Below, piece by piece: positions 57,844 to 64,000 of a stretch of DNA of 64,000 nucleotides (position 1 is the first letter of the stretch; each line of letters begins with the position of its first letter). Source of the DNA: an uncultured Bacteroides sp. (GTDB lineage: Bacteria; Bacteroidota; Bacteroidia; Bacteroidales; Bacteroidaceae); contig UQVZ01000007.1 in assembly GCA_900544675.1 (NCBI GenBank), forward strand, positions 1 through 64,000, in the 5' to 3' direction. The translations under genes were made by a program, and so were the position numbers. The notes under the pieces are model-generated. The model was not told the origin of the DNA. It made no database searches and saw only the letters and a list, made by a program, of their open reading frames with translations.

Positions 57844-60800
57844 TTACTTCAGCTGATGCTGGCAGGGCGACATGATGAAGGTAAACTCATAATCGCCATA
57901 CGGCAAGCGGTATTTTTCCAGTGGGAGAGCACCCCAGCTGTTGACACATCCCAGTCCCATCTGAGCCTTGTCGATGCAGAGGCTGGTCATGCCTGCTTTG
58001 TCCAGTTCGCCTGAGTGGCGTTGAATTTTCACCCAGCCTTCGTCCAGGTTTTCGATGCGGTAGGGCAATGCCGATGCCGAGAAGGGAGCTTCGGATACGA
58101 ACATCAGTCCGTTTCCGGCTTTGTTGATGACTTGCCACCAGCGGAGGTCGGTCTTATTGCCGCTTTCCTGCGGACGGATGTAGGGATAATATTGGTCGTC
58201 CACTTGCTGGCGGTAGATGCCCAGCGGAGTGGAATGGTTACGGTCGGAATAGTTTTCCCACGGTCCGCGTCCGTAGAAGGAGATGGTCTCGAACTGCTTG
58301 GGCATCATCAGGCTCATGCCGAAGCGGAACATGTCTGATACCTTGGCGTTCGGGTCGGCTTTCATCGACTGTACCACTTTCACCGCGCCCTTGTTGTTGA
58401 TGAGGTAGGTGAGCGAAAGAGTAGCTGATACGGTTTTCAGTTCGTATTCGGCACTGACTTTCACCATATCGTTTTCCGTTTCACTCTTTAAAGAAGTGAG
58501 CTGAATGCCCGGGTTTTTCCATGCCACGTACTTCTGTTGCAGGTTGGCTCCGAAATCGTTGTCGGTCGGTGCGCGCCAGAAGTTGGGAGCCAGTGCGGTG
58601 CCAGGTTCGAGGTAACTCATGCCTTCCACTTCGTAGATGGTGAGGTATCCGGTGTATTTGTTGAACTCGATGTCGAAGTTCTCGCCTTTTACTACCAGGT
58701 AATTGCTGTTGGTGTCGTCTATCTGAGGCACAACGATGTCTTGGTTGGTCTCTTTCACGTTGGCAAATTCCAGTGCCGGAGCTTCGTAAGCCTTCAGTAC
58801 CAACTGGTCGTAAGCCACGGTCTGTCCGGCAGGCAATACGCCTTCTGCGTTCTTCAGCACGTATTTCACGTTCAGCAGCCATTCGCCTTCAGTGCTTGTC
58901 GTACCGTAATTCAAAGCCACTTCCTTGGTCTGGTGCGGAGCCACATCGAGCTTTTCTACCGTACCGGTACGTACGAGGTTGCCGTCGTGCAGCAATTCCC
59001 ATTCCAGGCGGTAAGCCGAAAGGTCGCGGAAGAAATATTCATTATACACTTTCACGGTGCCTTTTTGTGCATCGGCAAGGGTGGTCCAGATGTTTTGATA
59101 GAAATACCTTACTTCGTAGGCGTGCGGGTTCGGACGGCGGTCGGGGCTAATCAGTCCGTTGTCGCAGAAGTTGATGTCGCTGGCGTCAAAGCGGTTGAAG
59201 TCGCCTCCGTAAGCATAGATGATCCGTCCGTTCTTGCCTTCCCAGCGGCAAGACTGGTCGACGAAGTCCCAGATGAATCCGCCCTGGTATTTGGGATATT
59301 TGCGTACCAAGTCCCAATATTCCTTGAATCCGCCTTCCGAGTTGCCCATTGCGTGTGCATACTCGCATTGGATGAGCGGTTTCTGTTTGCTTTCGTTTTC
59401 GCAATAAGCGATACAACTCTTGTAGTCGTAATACATCGGGCAGAAGATGTCGGTCTTTCCGTCTTGTTTGGCTTGCTCGTATTGCACGGCGCGGCTGGGG
59501 TCTTCGGCTTTAATCCAGTCGTAGGCTGCCTCGAAGTTAGGTCCGTATCCGGCTTCATTGCCCAGCGACCAGAAGATGATGCTGGGATGGTTGAACGAAC
59601 GTTGTACGTTGCGCTGGTTGCGTTCCATGTGTGCTTTGGCATACGATTCGTTCTTCGCCAGGGTGCGTTCGCCATATCCCATTCCGTGCGATTCGATATT
59701 GGCTTCCGCTATCATGTAGAGTCCGTAGCGGTCGCACAGTTCATACCAGTATTGGTCATCGGGATAGTGGCAGGTACGCACGGCATTGATGTTCAGTTCT
59801 TTCATGCGCAATACGTCTTGTAGCATCCGTTCGCGTGACACGTAATAGCCGCCATCGGGGTCCATTTCGTGGCGGTTGGCTCCCTTGAACAATACGGGTT
59901 GTCCGTTGACTAGTATCTGCGAGCCTTTCAGCTCGATTTTGCGGAAACCTACGTTGACAGGGATGATTTCAGCATCGGCCGTACCTTCCATCTGCGCGTA
60001 GAGGGTGTAGAGGTAAGGAGTTTCGGCTGTCCATTTATGCGGATTGTCGATGTTCAGGGTCACCGTTTCGCCTTTGGTCGAAGCCGAAGCCACTTCGTTG
60101 CCCTCGGCATCTTTCAGGGTGAGCTGCACCTTGCCGCTTCCTTTCAGGTCGACATCTACAGCCAGCGTGCCGTTTTTGTATTCACCATCCAGGTCGGGAG
60201 TGACGCGGATATCTTCGATGCGTTTCTTGTTGCGGGCGTAAAGATAGCACTGGCGTGCCACTCCGGTGTAGCGGAAGAAGTCCTGGTCTTCCAGGTACGA
60301 GCCGTCGCACCAGCGGAACACCTGGAATGCGATGAGGTTTTCCTGTCCCGGTTTCAGATAAGGAGTCAGGTTGAATTCGGCTTCCAGCTTACTGTCTTCG
60401 CTATAGCCTACGTATTTTCCATTTACCCAGAGGTACATGTTCGAGCTGACTGCCCCGAAGTGTGCGATGATGTCTTTGCCTTTCCACGAGGCGGGGACGG
60501 TGATTGTCCGGCGGTAAGAGCCTACGTGATTCTTTTCAGTGGGAACATAAGGAGGGTTGTTTTCGTATTGGTTGCGCCAGGGAAAGCCCATGTTGACATA
60601 GATGGGGTCGCCGTATCCGTTCAGTTCCCATACGCCGGGCACCTGTATGTCGTCCCATCCCTTGTCATTGTATCCTGTTTTCCAGAAATCCGTGGGGCGC
60701 TGGTCGGCATTCGCCACCCAGAAGAATTTCCACGTTCCGTCCAGGCTCATGAAGTTTTGTGATTGTGTTTTGCCGTTTCCGATGGCTTCCGCCGACTCGT

Positions 60801-60933
60801 AAGCGAAATAATCGGTGTGCATCGGAGCACGGTTGACAGCGTTTATTTCAGGGTCTTGCCACTCTTTGAATGTTTGGGCGTTCCCGGCAAGAAGGGAGAA
60901 GCCCAACAGACTTAACGCTAATGTTTTTCTCAT
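57844..60933 (-). CDS. lacZ: Secreted family GH2 beta-galactosidase
   Basis: A 1029-residue enzyme of LacZ length and domain order, with a signal peptide (MRKTLALSLLGFSLLAGNAQ), hence periplasmic. Sandwich domain (~60-235, 'WFRYSDGSYLEDQDFFR'-like segment), Ig domains, and a barrel with acid/base Glu460 in WSLGNEAGYG and nucleophile Glu524 in IQCEYAHAMGN. The C-terminal large beta-galactosidase domain (~745-1020) begins with 'VVKGENFDIEFNKYTGYL' and has 'LAPNFWRAPTDNDFG' and 'FYGRGPWENYSDR'. It is not part of the carbohydrate island and has no susCD neighbour. It starts 38 bp after the stop of the riboflavin synthase gene and may be co-transcribed with it. Confidence 0.94.
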   Translation of the reverse strand: MRKTLALSLLGFSLLAGNAQTFKEWQDPEINAVNRAPMHTDYFAYESAEAIGNGKTQSQNFMSLDGTWKFFWVANADQRPTDFWKTGYNDKGWDDIQVPGVWELNGYGDPIYVNMGFPWRNQYENNPPYVPTEKNHVGSYRRTITVPASWKGKDIIAHFGAVSSNMYLWVNGKYVGYSEDSKLEAEFNLTPYLKPGQENLIAFQVFRWCDGSYLEDQDFFRYTGVARQCYLYARNKKRIEDIRVTPDLDGEYKNGTLAVDVDLKGSGKVQLTLKDAEGNEVASASTKGETVTLNIDNPHKWTAETPYLYTLYAQMEGTADAEIIPVNVGFRKIELKGSQILVNGQPVLFKGANRHEMDPDGGYYVSRERMLQDVLRMKELNINAVRTCHYPDDQYWYELCDRYGLYMIAEANIESHGMGYGERTLAKNESYAKAHMERNQRNVQRSFNHPSIIFWSLGNEAGYGPNFEAAYDWIKAEDPSRAVQYEQAKQDGKTDIFCPMYYDYKSCIAYCENESKQKPLIQCEYAHAMGNSEGGFKEYWDLVRKYPKYQGGFIWDFVDQSCRWEGKNGRIIYAYGGDFNRFDASDINFCDNGLISPDRRPNPHAYEVRYFYQNIWTTLADAQKGTVKVYNEYFFRDLSAYRLEWELLHDGNLVRTGTVEKLDVAPHQTKEVALNYGTTSTEGEWLLNVKYVLKNAEGVLPAGQTVAYDQLVLKAYEAPALEFANVKETNQDIVVPQIDDTNSNYLVVKGENFDIEFNKYTGYLTIYEVEGMSYLEPGTALAPNFWRAPTDNDFGANLQQKYVAWKNPGIQLTSLKSETENDMVKVSAEYELKTVSATLSLTYLINNKGAVKVVQSMKADPNAKVSDMFRFGMSLMMPKQFETISFYGRGPWENYSDRNHSTPLGIYRQQVDDQYYPYIRPQESGNKTDLRWWQVINKAGNGLMFVSEAPFSASALPYRIENLDEGWVKIQRHSGELDKAGMTSLCIDKAQMGLGCVNSWGALPLEKYRLPYGDYEFTFIMSPCQHQLK

Positions 60934-60971
60934 GCTTTCAATTTTAAGTTAATGATATATGGTTGTGTTTT

Positions 60972-61577
60972 TCATTCTGCCAGTTGCATCATGCGGCTCA
61001 GGTATTTGCCGATGATGTCGAATTCCAGATTCACTACGCTGCCCGGGCGTAAGGTGTGGAAATTGGTATGCTCGAAGGTATAAGGGATAATGGCGACCTG
61101 AAACGTGTCTTTCGTAGGATTGCATACGGTGAGGCTGACTCCGTTTACCGTTACCGAGCCTTTGTCGACCGTGAAATAGCCGCGTTTTGCCATTTCGGGT
61201 TCGAAATCATATTTAAATGTGAAATACCAGCTTCCGTCGGCATCATCGATGGCGATGCAGGTGGCGGTCTGGTCTACGTGGCCTTGTACGATGTGTCCGT
61301 CTAGCCTGCCGTTCATTTGCATGCTGCGCTCCACATTCACCTCATCGCCTTCTTTCAGCAAGCCGATGTTCGACCGTTCGATGGTTTCTTTCATGGCGGT
61401 TACGGTATAGGTATTGTCTTCGATGCGGACCACGGTGAGGCATACACCGTTGTGCGACACGCTTTGGTCTACTTTCAGCTCGTTTACAAACGAGCAAGTC
61501 AAGGTGAGGTGCAGGTTTTCCTGTTCTTTTACTACCTTGACGACTTTAGCACATTCTTCTACTATTCCTGAGAACAT
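60972..61577 (-). CDS. ribE: Riboflavin synthase, alpha chain
   Basis: A 201-residue enzyme that converts two molecules of dimethyl-ribityl-lumazine to riboflavin. It consists of two similar beta-barrel halves: MFSGIVEE at the N-terminus, 'VSHNGVCLTVV' in the first half and 'VTVNGVSLTVC' in the second, plus the 'GHIVQGHVDQTA' substrate loop. Normal length. No FMN riboswitch is visible upstream, where only a TTTTTGAGTT word repeat is found. Other rib genes are not in the window. Confidence 0.95.
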   Translation of the reverse strand: MFSGIVEECAKVVKVVKEQENLHLTLTCSFVNELKVDQSVSHNGVCLTVVRIEDNTYTVTAMKETIERSNIGLLKEGDEVNVERSMQMNGRLDGHIVQGHVDQTATCIAIDDADGSWYFTFKYDFEPEMAKRGYFTVDKGSVTVNGVSLTVCNPTKDTFQVAIIPYTFEHTNFHTLRPGSVVNLEFDIIGKYLSRMMQLAE

Positions 61578-61580
61578 ATA

Positions 61581-61654
61581 TTTTGAGTTTTTGAGTTCTT
61601 AAGTTTTTGAGTTCTTAAGTTTTTTGGGTTTTTAAGTTTTTGAGTTTTTAAGTT
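61581..61654. repeat. Tandem TTTTTGAGTTCTTAAG words upstream of ribE
   Basis: Units TTTTTGAGTT and CTTAAG/TTTAAG repeat five to six times over ~75 bp. Here the words are tandem rather than inverted, although CTTAAG is self-complementary. It fills the gap between the small protein gene and ribE. Confidence 0.75.
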
Positions 61655-61864
61655 CTATTTTTCTTTGGGGATAGGTTTGCTCCATACGGTATTTCCGTCA
61701 GAGTCGACTACCGAGATGGTTCCTCCGGCATATTCTTCGATGTAATTGCTGCCTTTGGCTATCATGTCTTCTGCCATGTGAATGGCTTTCTCCTCGCTTT
61801 TGATAGCAAAACCTTTGTTGTCGCTCGAACTTTTGTCCGAAAAATAGATGTCATACGTTTTCAT
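61655..61864 (-). CDS. Small conserved-looking protein, function unknown
   Basis: A 69-residue protein (MKTYDIYFSDKSSSDNKGF...). It has an alternating polar pattern with 'SEEKAIHMAEDMI' helix and 'GGTISVVDSDGNTVWS' strand pair, which looks like a small alpha/beta fold and ends with PIPKEK. No signal peptide. I chose ATG 61864 because a longer frame from 61942 adds a Phe/Lys-rich stretch from intergenic DNA. A -7-like TATATTTG is on the minus strand at 61892-61899. No family recognised. Confidence 0.65.
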   Translation of the reverse strand: MKTYDIYFSDKSSSDNKGFAIKSEEKAIHMAEDMIAKGSNYIEEYAGGTISVVDSDGNTVWSKPIPKEK

Positions 61865-62016
61865 CTTGTTTTCAAATTTAATATGCTTCTGCAAATATAT
61901 ATAGGCTACAGTTAGCAACCAAAAAAACAAGATGTTTTTCAATTGAAAAAAAATGAAAAGTAGAAGGAAGGATGCGAAACGAAAAAGAGAAGCTGGCTGA
62001 CCAACTTCTCTTTACG

Positions 62017-62089
62017 AGCGGAAAACGAGACTCGAACTCGCGACCCCAACCTTGGCAAGGTTGTGCTCTACCAACTGAGCTATTTCCGC
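62017..62089 (-). tRNA. tRNA-Gly(GCC), last of the cluster
   Basis: A 73-nt cloverleaf: acceptor GCGGAAA/TTTCCGC, D-arm AGCTCAGTTGGTAGAGC, anticodon stem CAACC/GGTTG around loop TTGCCAA (GCC), T-arm with GTTCGAGTC. Confidence 0.95.
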
Positions 62090-62114
62090 AATGAAACCCA
62101 AAATAACTAACTTG

Positions 62115-62187
62115 AGCGGAAAACGAGACTCGAACTCGCGACCCCAACCTTGGCAAGGTTGTGCTCTACCAACTGAGCTATTTCCGC
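62115..62187 (-). tRNA. tRNA-Gly(GCC)
   Basis: Identical 73-nt sequence to the gene at 62017, separated by 25 bp. Confidence 0.95.
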
Positions 62188-62195
62188 AATGATGG

Positions 62196-62276
62196 TGCCC
62201 AGAACAGGACTCGAACCTGCATGCCTCTCGACACACGCACCTGAAACGTGCGCGTCTACCATTCCGCCACCTGGGC
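62196..62276 (-). tRNA. tRNA-Leu(CAG)
   Basis: An 81-nt class II tRNA: acceptor GCCCAGG, anticodon stem CACGT/GCGTG around loop TTCAGGT (CAG), variable arm TGTCGAGAGGCA. This copy happens to be followed by CCA in the DNA; the copy at 62475 is not. Confidence 0.93.
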
Positions 62277-62286
62277 ATTTGTTACG

Positions 62287-62359
62287 AGCGGAAAACGAGA
62301 CTCGAACTCGCGACCCCAACCTTGGCAAGGTTGTGCTCTACCAACTGAGCTATTTCCGC
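62287..62359 (-). tRNA. tRNA-Gly(GCC)
   Basis: Identical to the other Gly genes. Together with the Leu gene at 62196 it forms a ~165-bp unit repeated exactly at 62476-62639. Confidence 0.95.
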
Positions 62360-62368
62360 AATAACGGG

Positions 62369-62451
62369 TGAAGAGAAGGAGACTCGAACTCCCACGACAT
62401 AATGTCACTACCCCCTCAAAGTAGCGCGTCTACCAATTCCGCCATCTCTCC
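62369..62451 (-). tRNA. tRNA-Leu(GAG)
   Basis: An 83-nt class II tRNA: acceptor GGAGAGA with TCTCTTC, anticodon stem CTACT/GGTAG around loop TTGAGGG (GAG), variable arm TGACATTATGTCG. Confidence 0.93.
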
Positions 62452-62474
62452 AACAAACAAACTTTAAAAGAGCG

Positions 62475-62555
62475 TGCCCAGAACAGGACTCGAACCTGCA
62501 TGCCTCTCGACACACGCACCTGAAACGTGCGCGTCTACCATTCCGCCACCTGGGC
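62475..62555 (-). tRNA. tRNA-Leu(CAG)
   Basis: Same 81-nt sequence as at 62196, part of the duplicated Leu-Gly unit. Confidence 0.93.
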
Positions 62556-62565
62556 ATTTGTTACG

Positions 62566-62638
62566 AGCGGAAAACGAGACTCGAACTCGCGACCCCAACC
62601 TTGGCAAGGTTGTGCTCTACCAACTGAGCTATTTCCGC
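62566..62638 (-). tRNA. tRNA-Gly(GCC), first of the cluster
   Basis: Identical Gly gene and the first one transcribed, 26 bp downstream of the promoter -7 box at 62664-62671. Confidence 0.95.
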
Positions 62639-62663
62639 AAAGCGTATTTTTGTTTTGCGGTTG

Positions 62664-62693
62664 CAAAGGTAATGCTTTTTCTTAAATCCACAA
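62664..62693 (-). promoter_or_regulatory. Promoter of the seven-tRNA cluster
   Basis: Minus strand TTG (62691-62693), exact 19-bp spacer, TACCTTTG (62664-62671), the same -7 octamer as the tRNA-Glu and tRNA-Ser promoters. Confidence 0.85.
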
Positions 62694-62840
62694 ATAAAGG
62701 ACACGTTTTTTTGCGAAAAATATCTTTTTGGATGTTTCTTGTTGTCTTTCGGGAGAAAGGCATATACCTTAATTATATAGTGAATGTCCGCTGTTAGGCT
62801 GGATAATTATGGTTGCTCATGAAGATATGTTTCTCTGGCT

Positions 62841-62901
62841 GGGAATATATATCTGTAAGTGGTTTCAGTATATATGAAACTGTACATGAAGTATATATCC
62901 C
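62841..62901. repeat. Second copy of the nested GTTTCA palindrome
   Basis: GTTTCAGTATATATGAAAC (62862-62880) is identical to 36529-36547. Outer arms GGGAATATATAT (62841-62852) and GTATATATCCC (62891-62901) give the same nested layout with different arm sequence. It lies ~55 bp after the stop of the araC-type gene (minus strand) and before the tRNA promoter, a gap that otherwise holds no gene. Confidence 0.7.
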
Positions 62902-62956
62902 TTTTGAAAGCATACATATAGCCAGCGGCGAGCAGGTATGTCTGTGCGTTCCGAAA

Positions 62957-63769
62957 TCAAGGTTTGCTTTGGAAGAATGCGCCGGGAGGCATCCCGGTGA
63001 TTTGTTTGAACACCCGGTTGAAATGGCTGGGGGTGCTGAATCCGGCTTCGTAGGCGATTTGCTGGATGGTCTTTCCTCCGTCGGTATACAGCTCGATGGC
63101 GCGTGTCACCCGTTGCTGGTTTAGGTATTGGTTGAAGCGTATGCCCGAGTTATGGAGCAGGCGGCTCAGGTTTCGTACGGAGAATCCGAACAGGGCAGCG
63201 GTTTCTTCGATGGTGGGATTGTCGTGCAGGTGCTTTCTCAGGTAGCGCAGGATGGGCTGGAGGCGTTCGTCGTTGGGGATAGCTTGCGTCTTGAGGGTGA
63301 TTTCGCTGCACGGATTCATCGAGGGGAGCAATTTGAAGAAGGCATACGAGAACTCGTACAGGTCGGGTTGTTCTTGCCGGCAGATAACGGCATGGCGCGA
63401 CGAGATGAAACGCAGGTTCTCGGCTATCACGGCATTGGTGTTGTAGATGGCAAACTGGTTGGAAAAGCGTTGCTGGTCTCTTTGCTCCAGGGTGATGTAG
63501 AAGATGATGAGCACCACTTGCCGGTTGTTGCTGCACAATTCGTGTTCGGTGTTGGCAGGAATCCAGGCGATATGTTTTTCCGGAACGAAATAGTCGGACG
63601 TGCCGATTTGTATCCGCAATGTCCCCGAGAATGTGTAGATAATCTGGTGTTGCCCCGCATGGCGGTGCTTTTCGATATTGATTTTCTCCCATCCGGTTTT
63701 GTCGATGATGATTTTCTTTTCCGTCGTCTGTCCGGTGTGCGGCTGGTCGTTATGTATTGTCTGGTTCAT
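62957..63769 (-). CDS. AraC-family transcription regulator
   Basis: A 270-residue protein. The N-terminal half (~25-120) has a cupin-like sensor pattern ('HRHAGQHQIIYTFSGTLRIQIG' and 'YFVPEKHIAWIPANTEHEL'). The C-terminal ~100 residues hold two AraC helix-turn-helix motifs ('TIEETAALFGFSVRNLSRLLHNSGIRFNQYLNQQRVTRA' and 'TIQQIAYEAGFSTPSHFNRVFKQITGMPPGAF'). ATG 63769 is preferred over a TTG at 63793. It is divergent from the gene starting at 63969, with overlapping promoters, so that gene or operon is its likely target. The ligand is unknown. Confidence 0.92.
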   Translation of the reverse strand: MNQTIHNDQPHTGQTTEKKIIIDKTGWEKINIEKHRHAGQHQIIYTFSGTLRIQIGTSDYFVPEKHIAWIPANTEHELCSNNRQVVLIIFYITLEQRDQQRFSNQFAIYNTNAVIAENLRFISSRHAVICRQEQPDLYEFSYAFFKLLPSMNPCSEITLKTQAIPNDERLQPILRYLRKHLHDNPTIEETAALFGFSVRNLSRLLHNSGIRFNQYLNQQRVTRAIELYTDGGKTIQQIAYEAGFSTPSHFNRVFKQITGMPPGAFFQSKP

Positions 63770-63821
63770 CTTTTGCTTGGCTGATTTTGGCAATATTGTT
63801 GCTCTATATGCAATTTCAGTA

Positions 63822-63852
63822 CAAAAATAAAGCTTTATCTTTGCACTCGCAA
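63822..63852 (-). promoter_or_regulatory. Overlapping divergent promoters of araC-type gene and 63969 gene
   Basis: Minus strand: TATTTTTG (63822-63829) with TTG (63850-63852), spacer 20. Plus strand: TATCTTTG (63836-63843) with TTT instead of TTG at the -33 position. The two promoters overlap, so both directions cannot easily be used at once, a common layout for AraC autoregulation. Confidence 0.6.
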
Positions 63853-63968
63853 AAAGATAGCGTTCTTTTCGGCACAGAAAACTAAGCGTAGTTCTTTTTC
63901 GCGTAAAGGGGGTGAAAGATGCCTCTGTACCGGTTCGGGATAATAATAAAAACTAGACATACAGTATT
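63844..63968 (+). other. Long leader of the gene at 63969, content unidentified
   Basis: About 120 nt of predicted 5' leader. GCGTTCTTTT and GCGTAGTTCTTTTT repeat as a direct pair; a purine-rich AAAGGGGGTGAAAGA and a small CCG-GTT-CGG hairpin follow. I compared it by eye with cobalamin, TPP, SAM, preQ1 and FMN riboswitch cores and found no match. Confidence 0.3.
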
Positions 63969-64000
63969 ATGGTAAAAAAGAAATGGGTATTAGGGTTAAT
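63969..64000 (+). CDS. First codons of a divergent gene, cut by the window edge
   Basis: ATG 63969 opens MVKKKWVLGL and the frame is open to the edge. The Lys-rich start followed by hydrophobic residues suggests a signal peptide or membrane segment. The product cannot be named. It is divergent from the AraC-type regulator, which probably controls it. Confidence 0.5.
   Translation, partial: MVKKKWVLGL

Noticed and set aside
58537..59823. 428-codon open frame opposite lacZ
   Set aside because: Antisense shadow of the GH2 gene with composition typical of such shadows.
62017..62638. Regularly spaced repeats resembling a CRISPR array
   Set aside because: The repeat units are tRNA genes with intact cloverleaves; no cas genes nearby.
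62012..62797. Several 60-110 codon frames on both strands
   Set aside because: They run through tRNA genes, and their peptide repeats simply reflect the repeated tRNA sequences.
63900..63968. Possible preQ1 or other riboswitch in the leader of the 63969 gene
   Set aside because: GGTTC and AAAAACTA are present, but the loop sequence and stem needed for a preQ1 aptamer are missing; no other class fits.

Overview
The window is chromosomal DNA from a gut-type member of Bacteroidales, most likely Bacteroides or Phocaeicola. The evidence is two SusC/SusD pairs with SusR-like regulators, repeated promoters of the Bacteroides form (TTG, 19 bp, TAnnTTTG), lipoproteins with short lipoboxes, and a set of housekeeping genes (metH, pgk, ffh, nspC, rnpB) arranged as in that group. 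No phage, transposase, integrase, rRNA or CRISPR array was seen.

Layout. 1-1.7 kb: end of a minus-strand pair, a NifU-like scaffold gene followed by a GGGtGRT-family gene cut by the window edge. 2.2-5.9 kb: a DMP19-like protein, two NigD-like lipoproteins, a Yip1-like membrane protein and smpB. 6-8.7 kb: metH lacking its reactivation domain. 8.8-11.6 kb, minus strand: a nucleotidyltransferase, a sugar-kinase/RapZ fusion, and a RelE-type toxin with its antitoxin. 11.7-16.2 kb: two tRNA-Glu, a TrpB2-type trpB, hemW and pgk. 16.4-23.7 kb: MATE transporter, ffh, tRNA-Ser, an ACT-domain/PFL pair and a UvrD/PcrA helicase. 23.9-25.1 kb: nspC.

25.4-53.9 kb is a carbohydrate-use island. On the minus strand are GH3-GH5-GH3 and two membrane-anchored regulators. 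On the plus strand are susC-susD-lipoprotein-GH2-lyase/GH88 and then a second susC-susD-GH30. The gene set suggests uptake of a beta-glucan-type polymer that carries 4-linked uronic acid: outer-surface capture and import (SusCD), endo cleavage (GH30, GH5, lyase), removal of the unsaturated uronic end (GH88), and trimming to glucose (GH3, GH2). The island is bounded by a direct repeat. The last ~130 bp of htrA plus its terminator occur intact at 54.0 kb and again as a degraded fragment at 25.2 kb, immediately after nspC. This is the strongest sign that the island was inserted between nspC and htrA.

54.1-61.9 kb returns to core genes: htrA, rnpB, a YihY-like membrane protein, a secreted GH2 beta-galactosidase, riboflavin synthase and a small protein. 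62.0-62.6 kb holds seven minus-strand tRNA genes (4 Gly, 2 Leu-CAG, 1 Leu-GAG) under one promoter. The window ends with an AraC regulator and the first codons of a divergent gene.

Many intergenic gaps hold long inverted repeats built from short repeated words, and two other palindrome families recur at distant sites. These are the least explained parts of the window.
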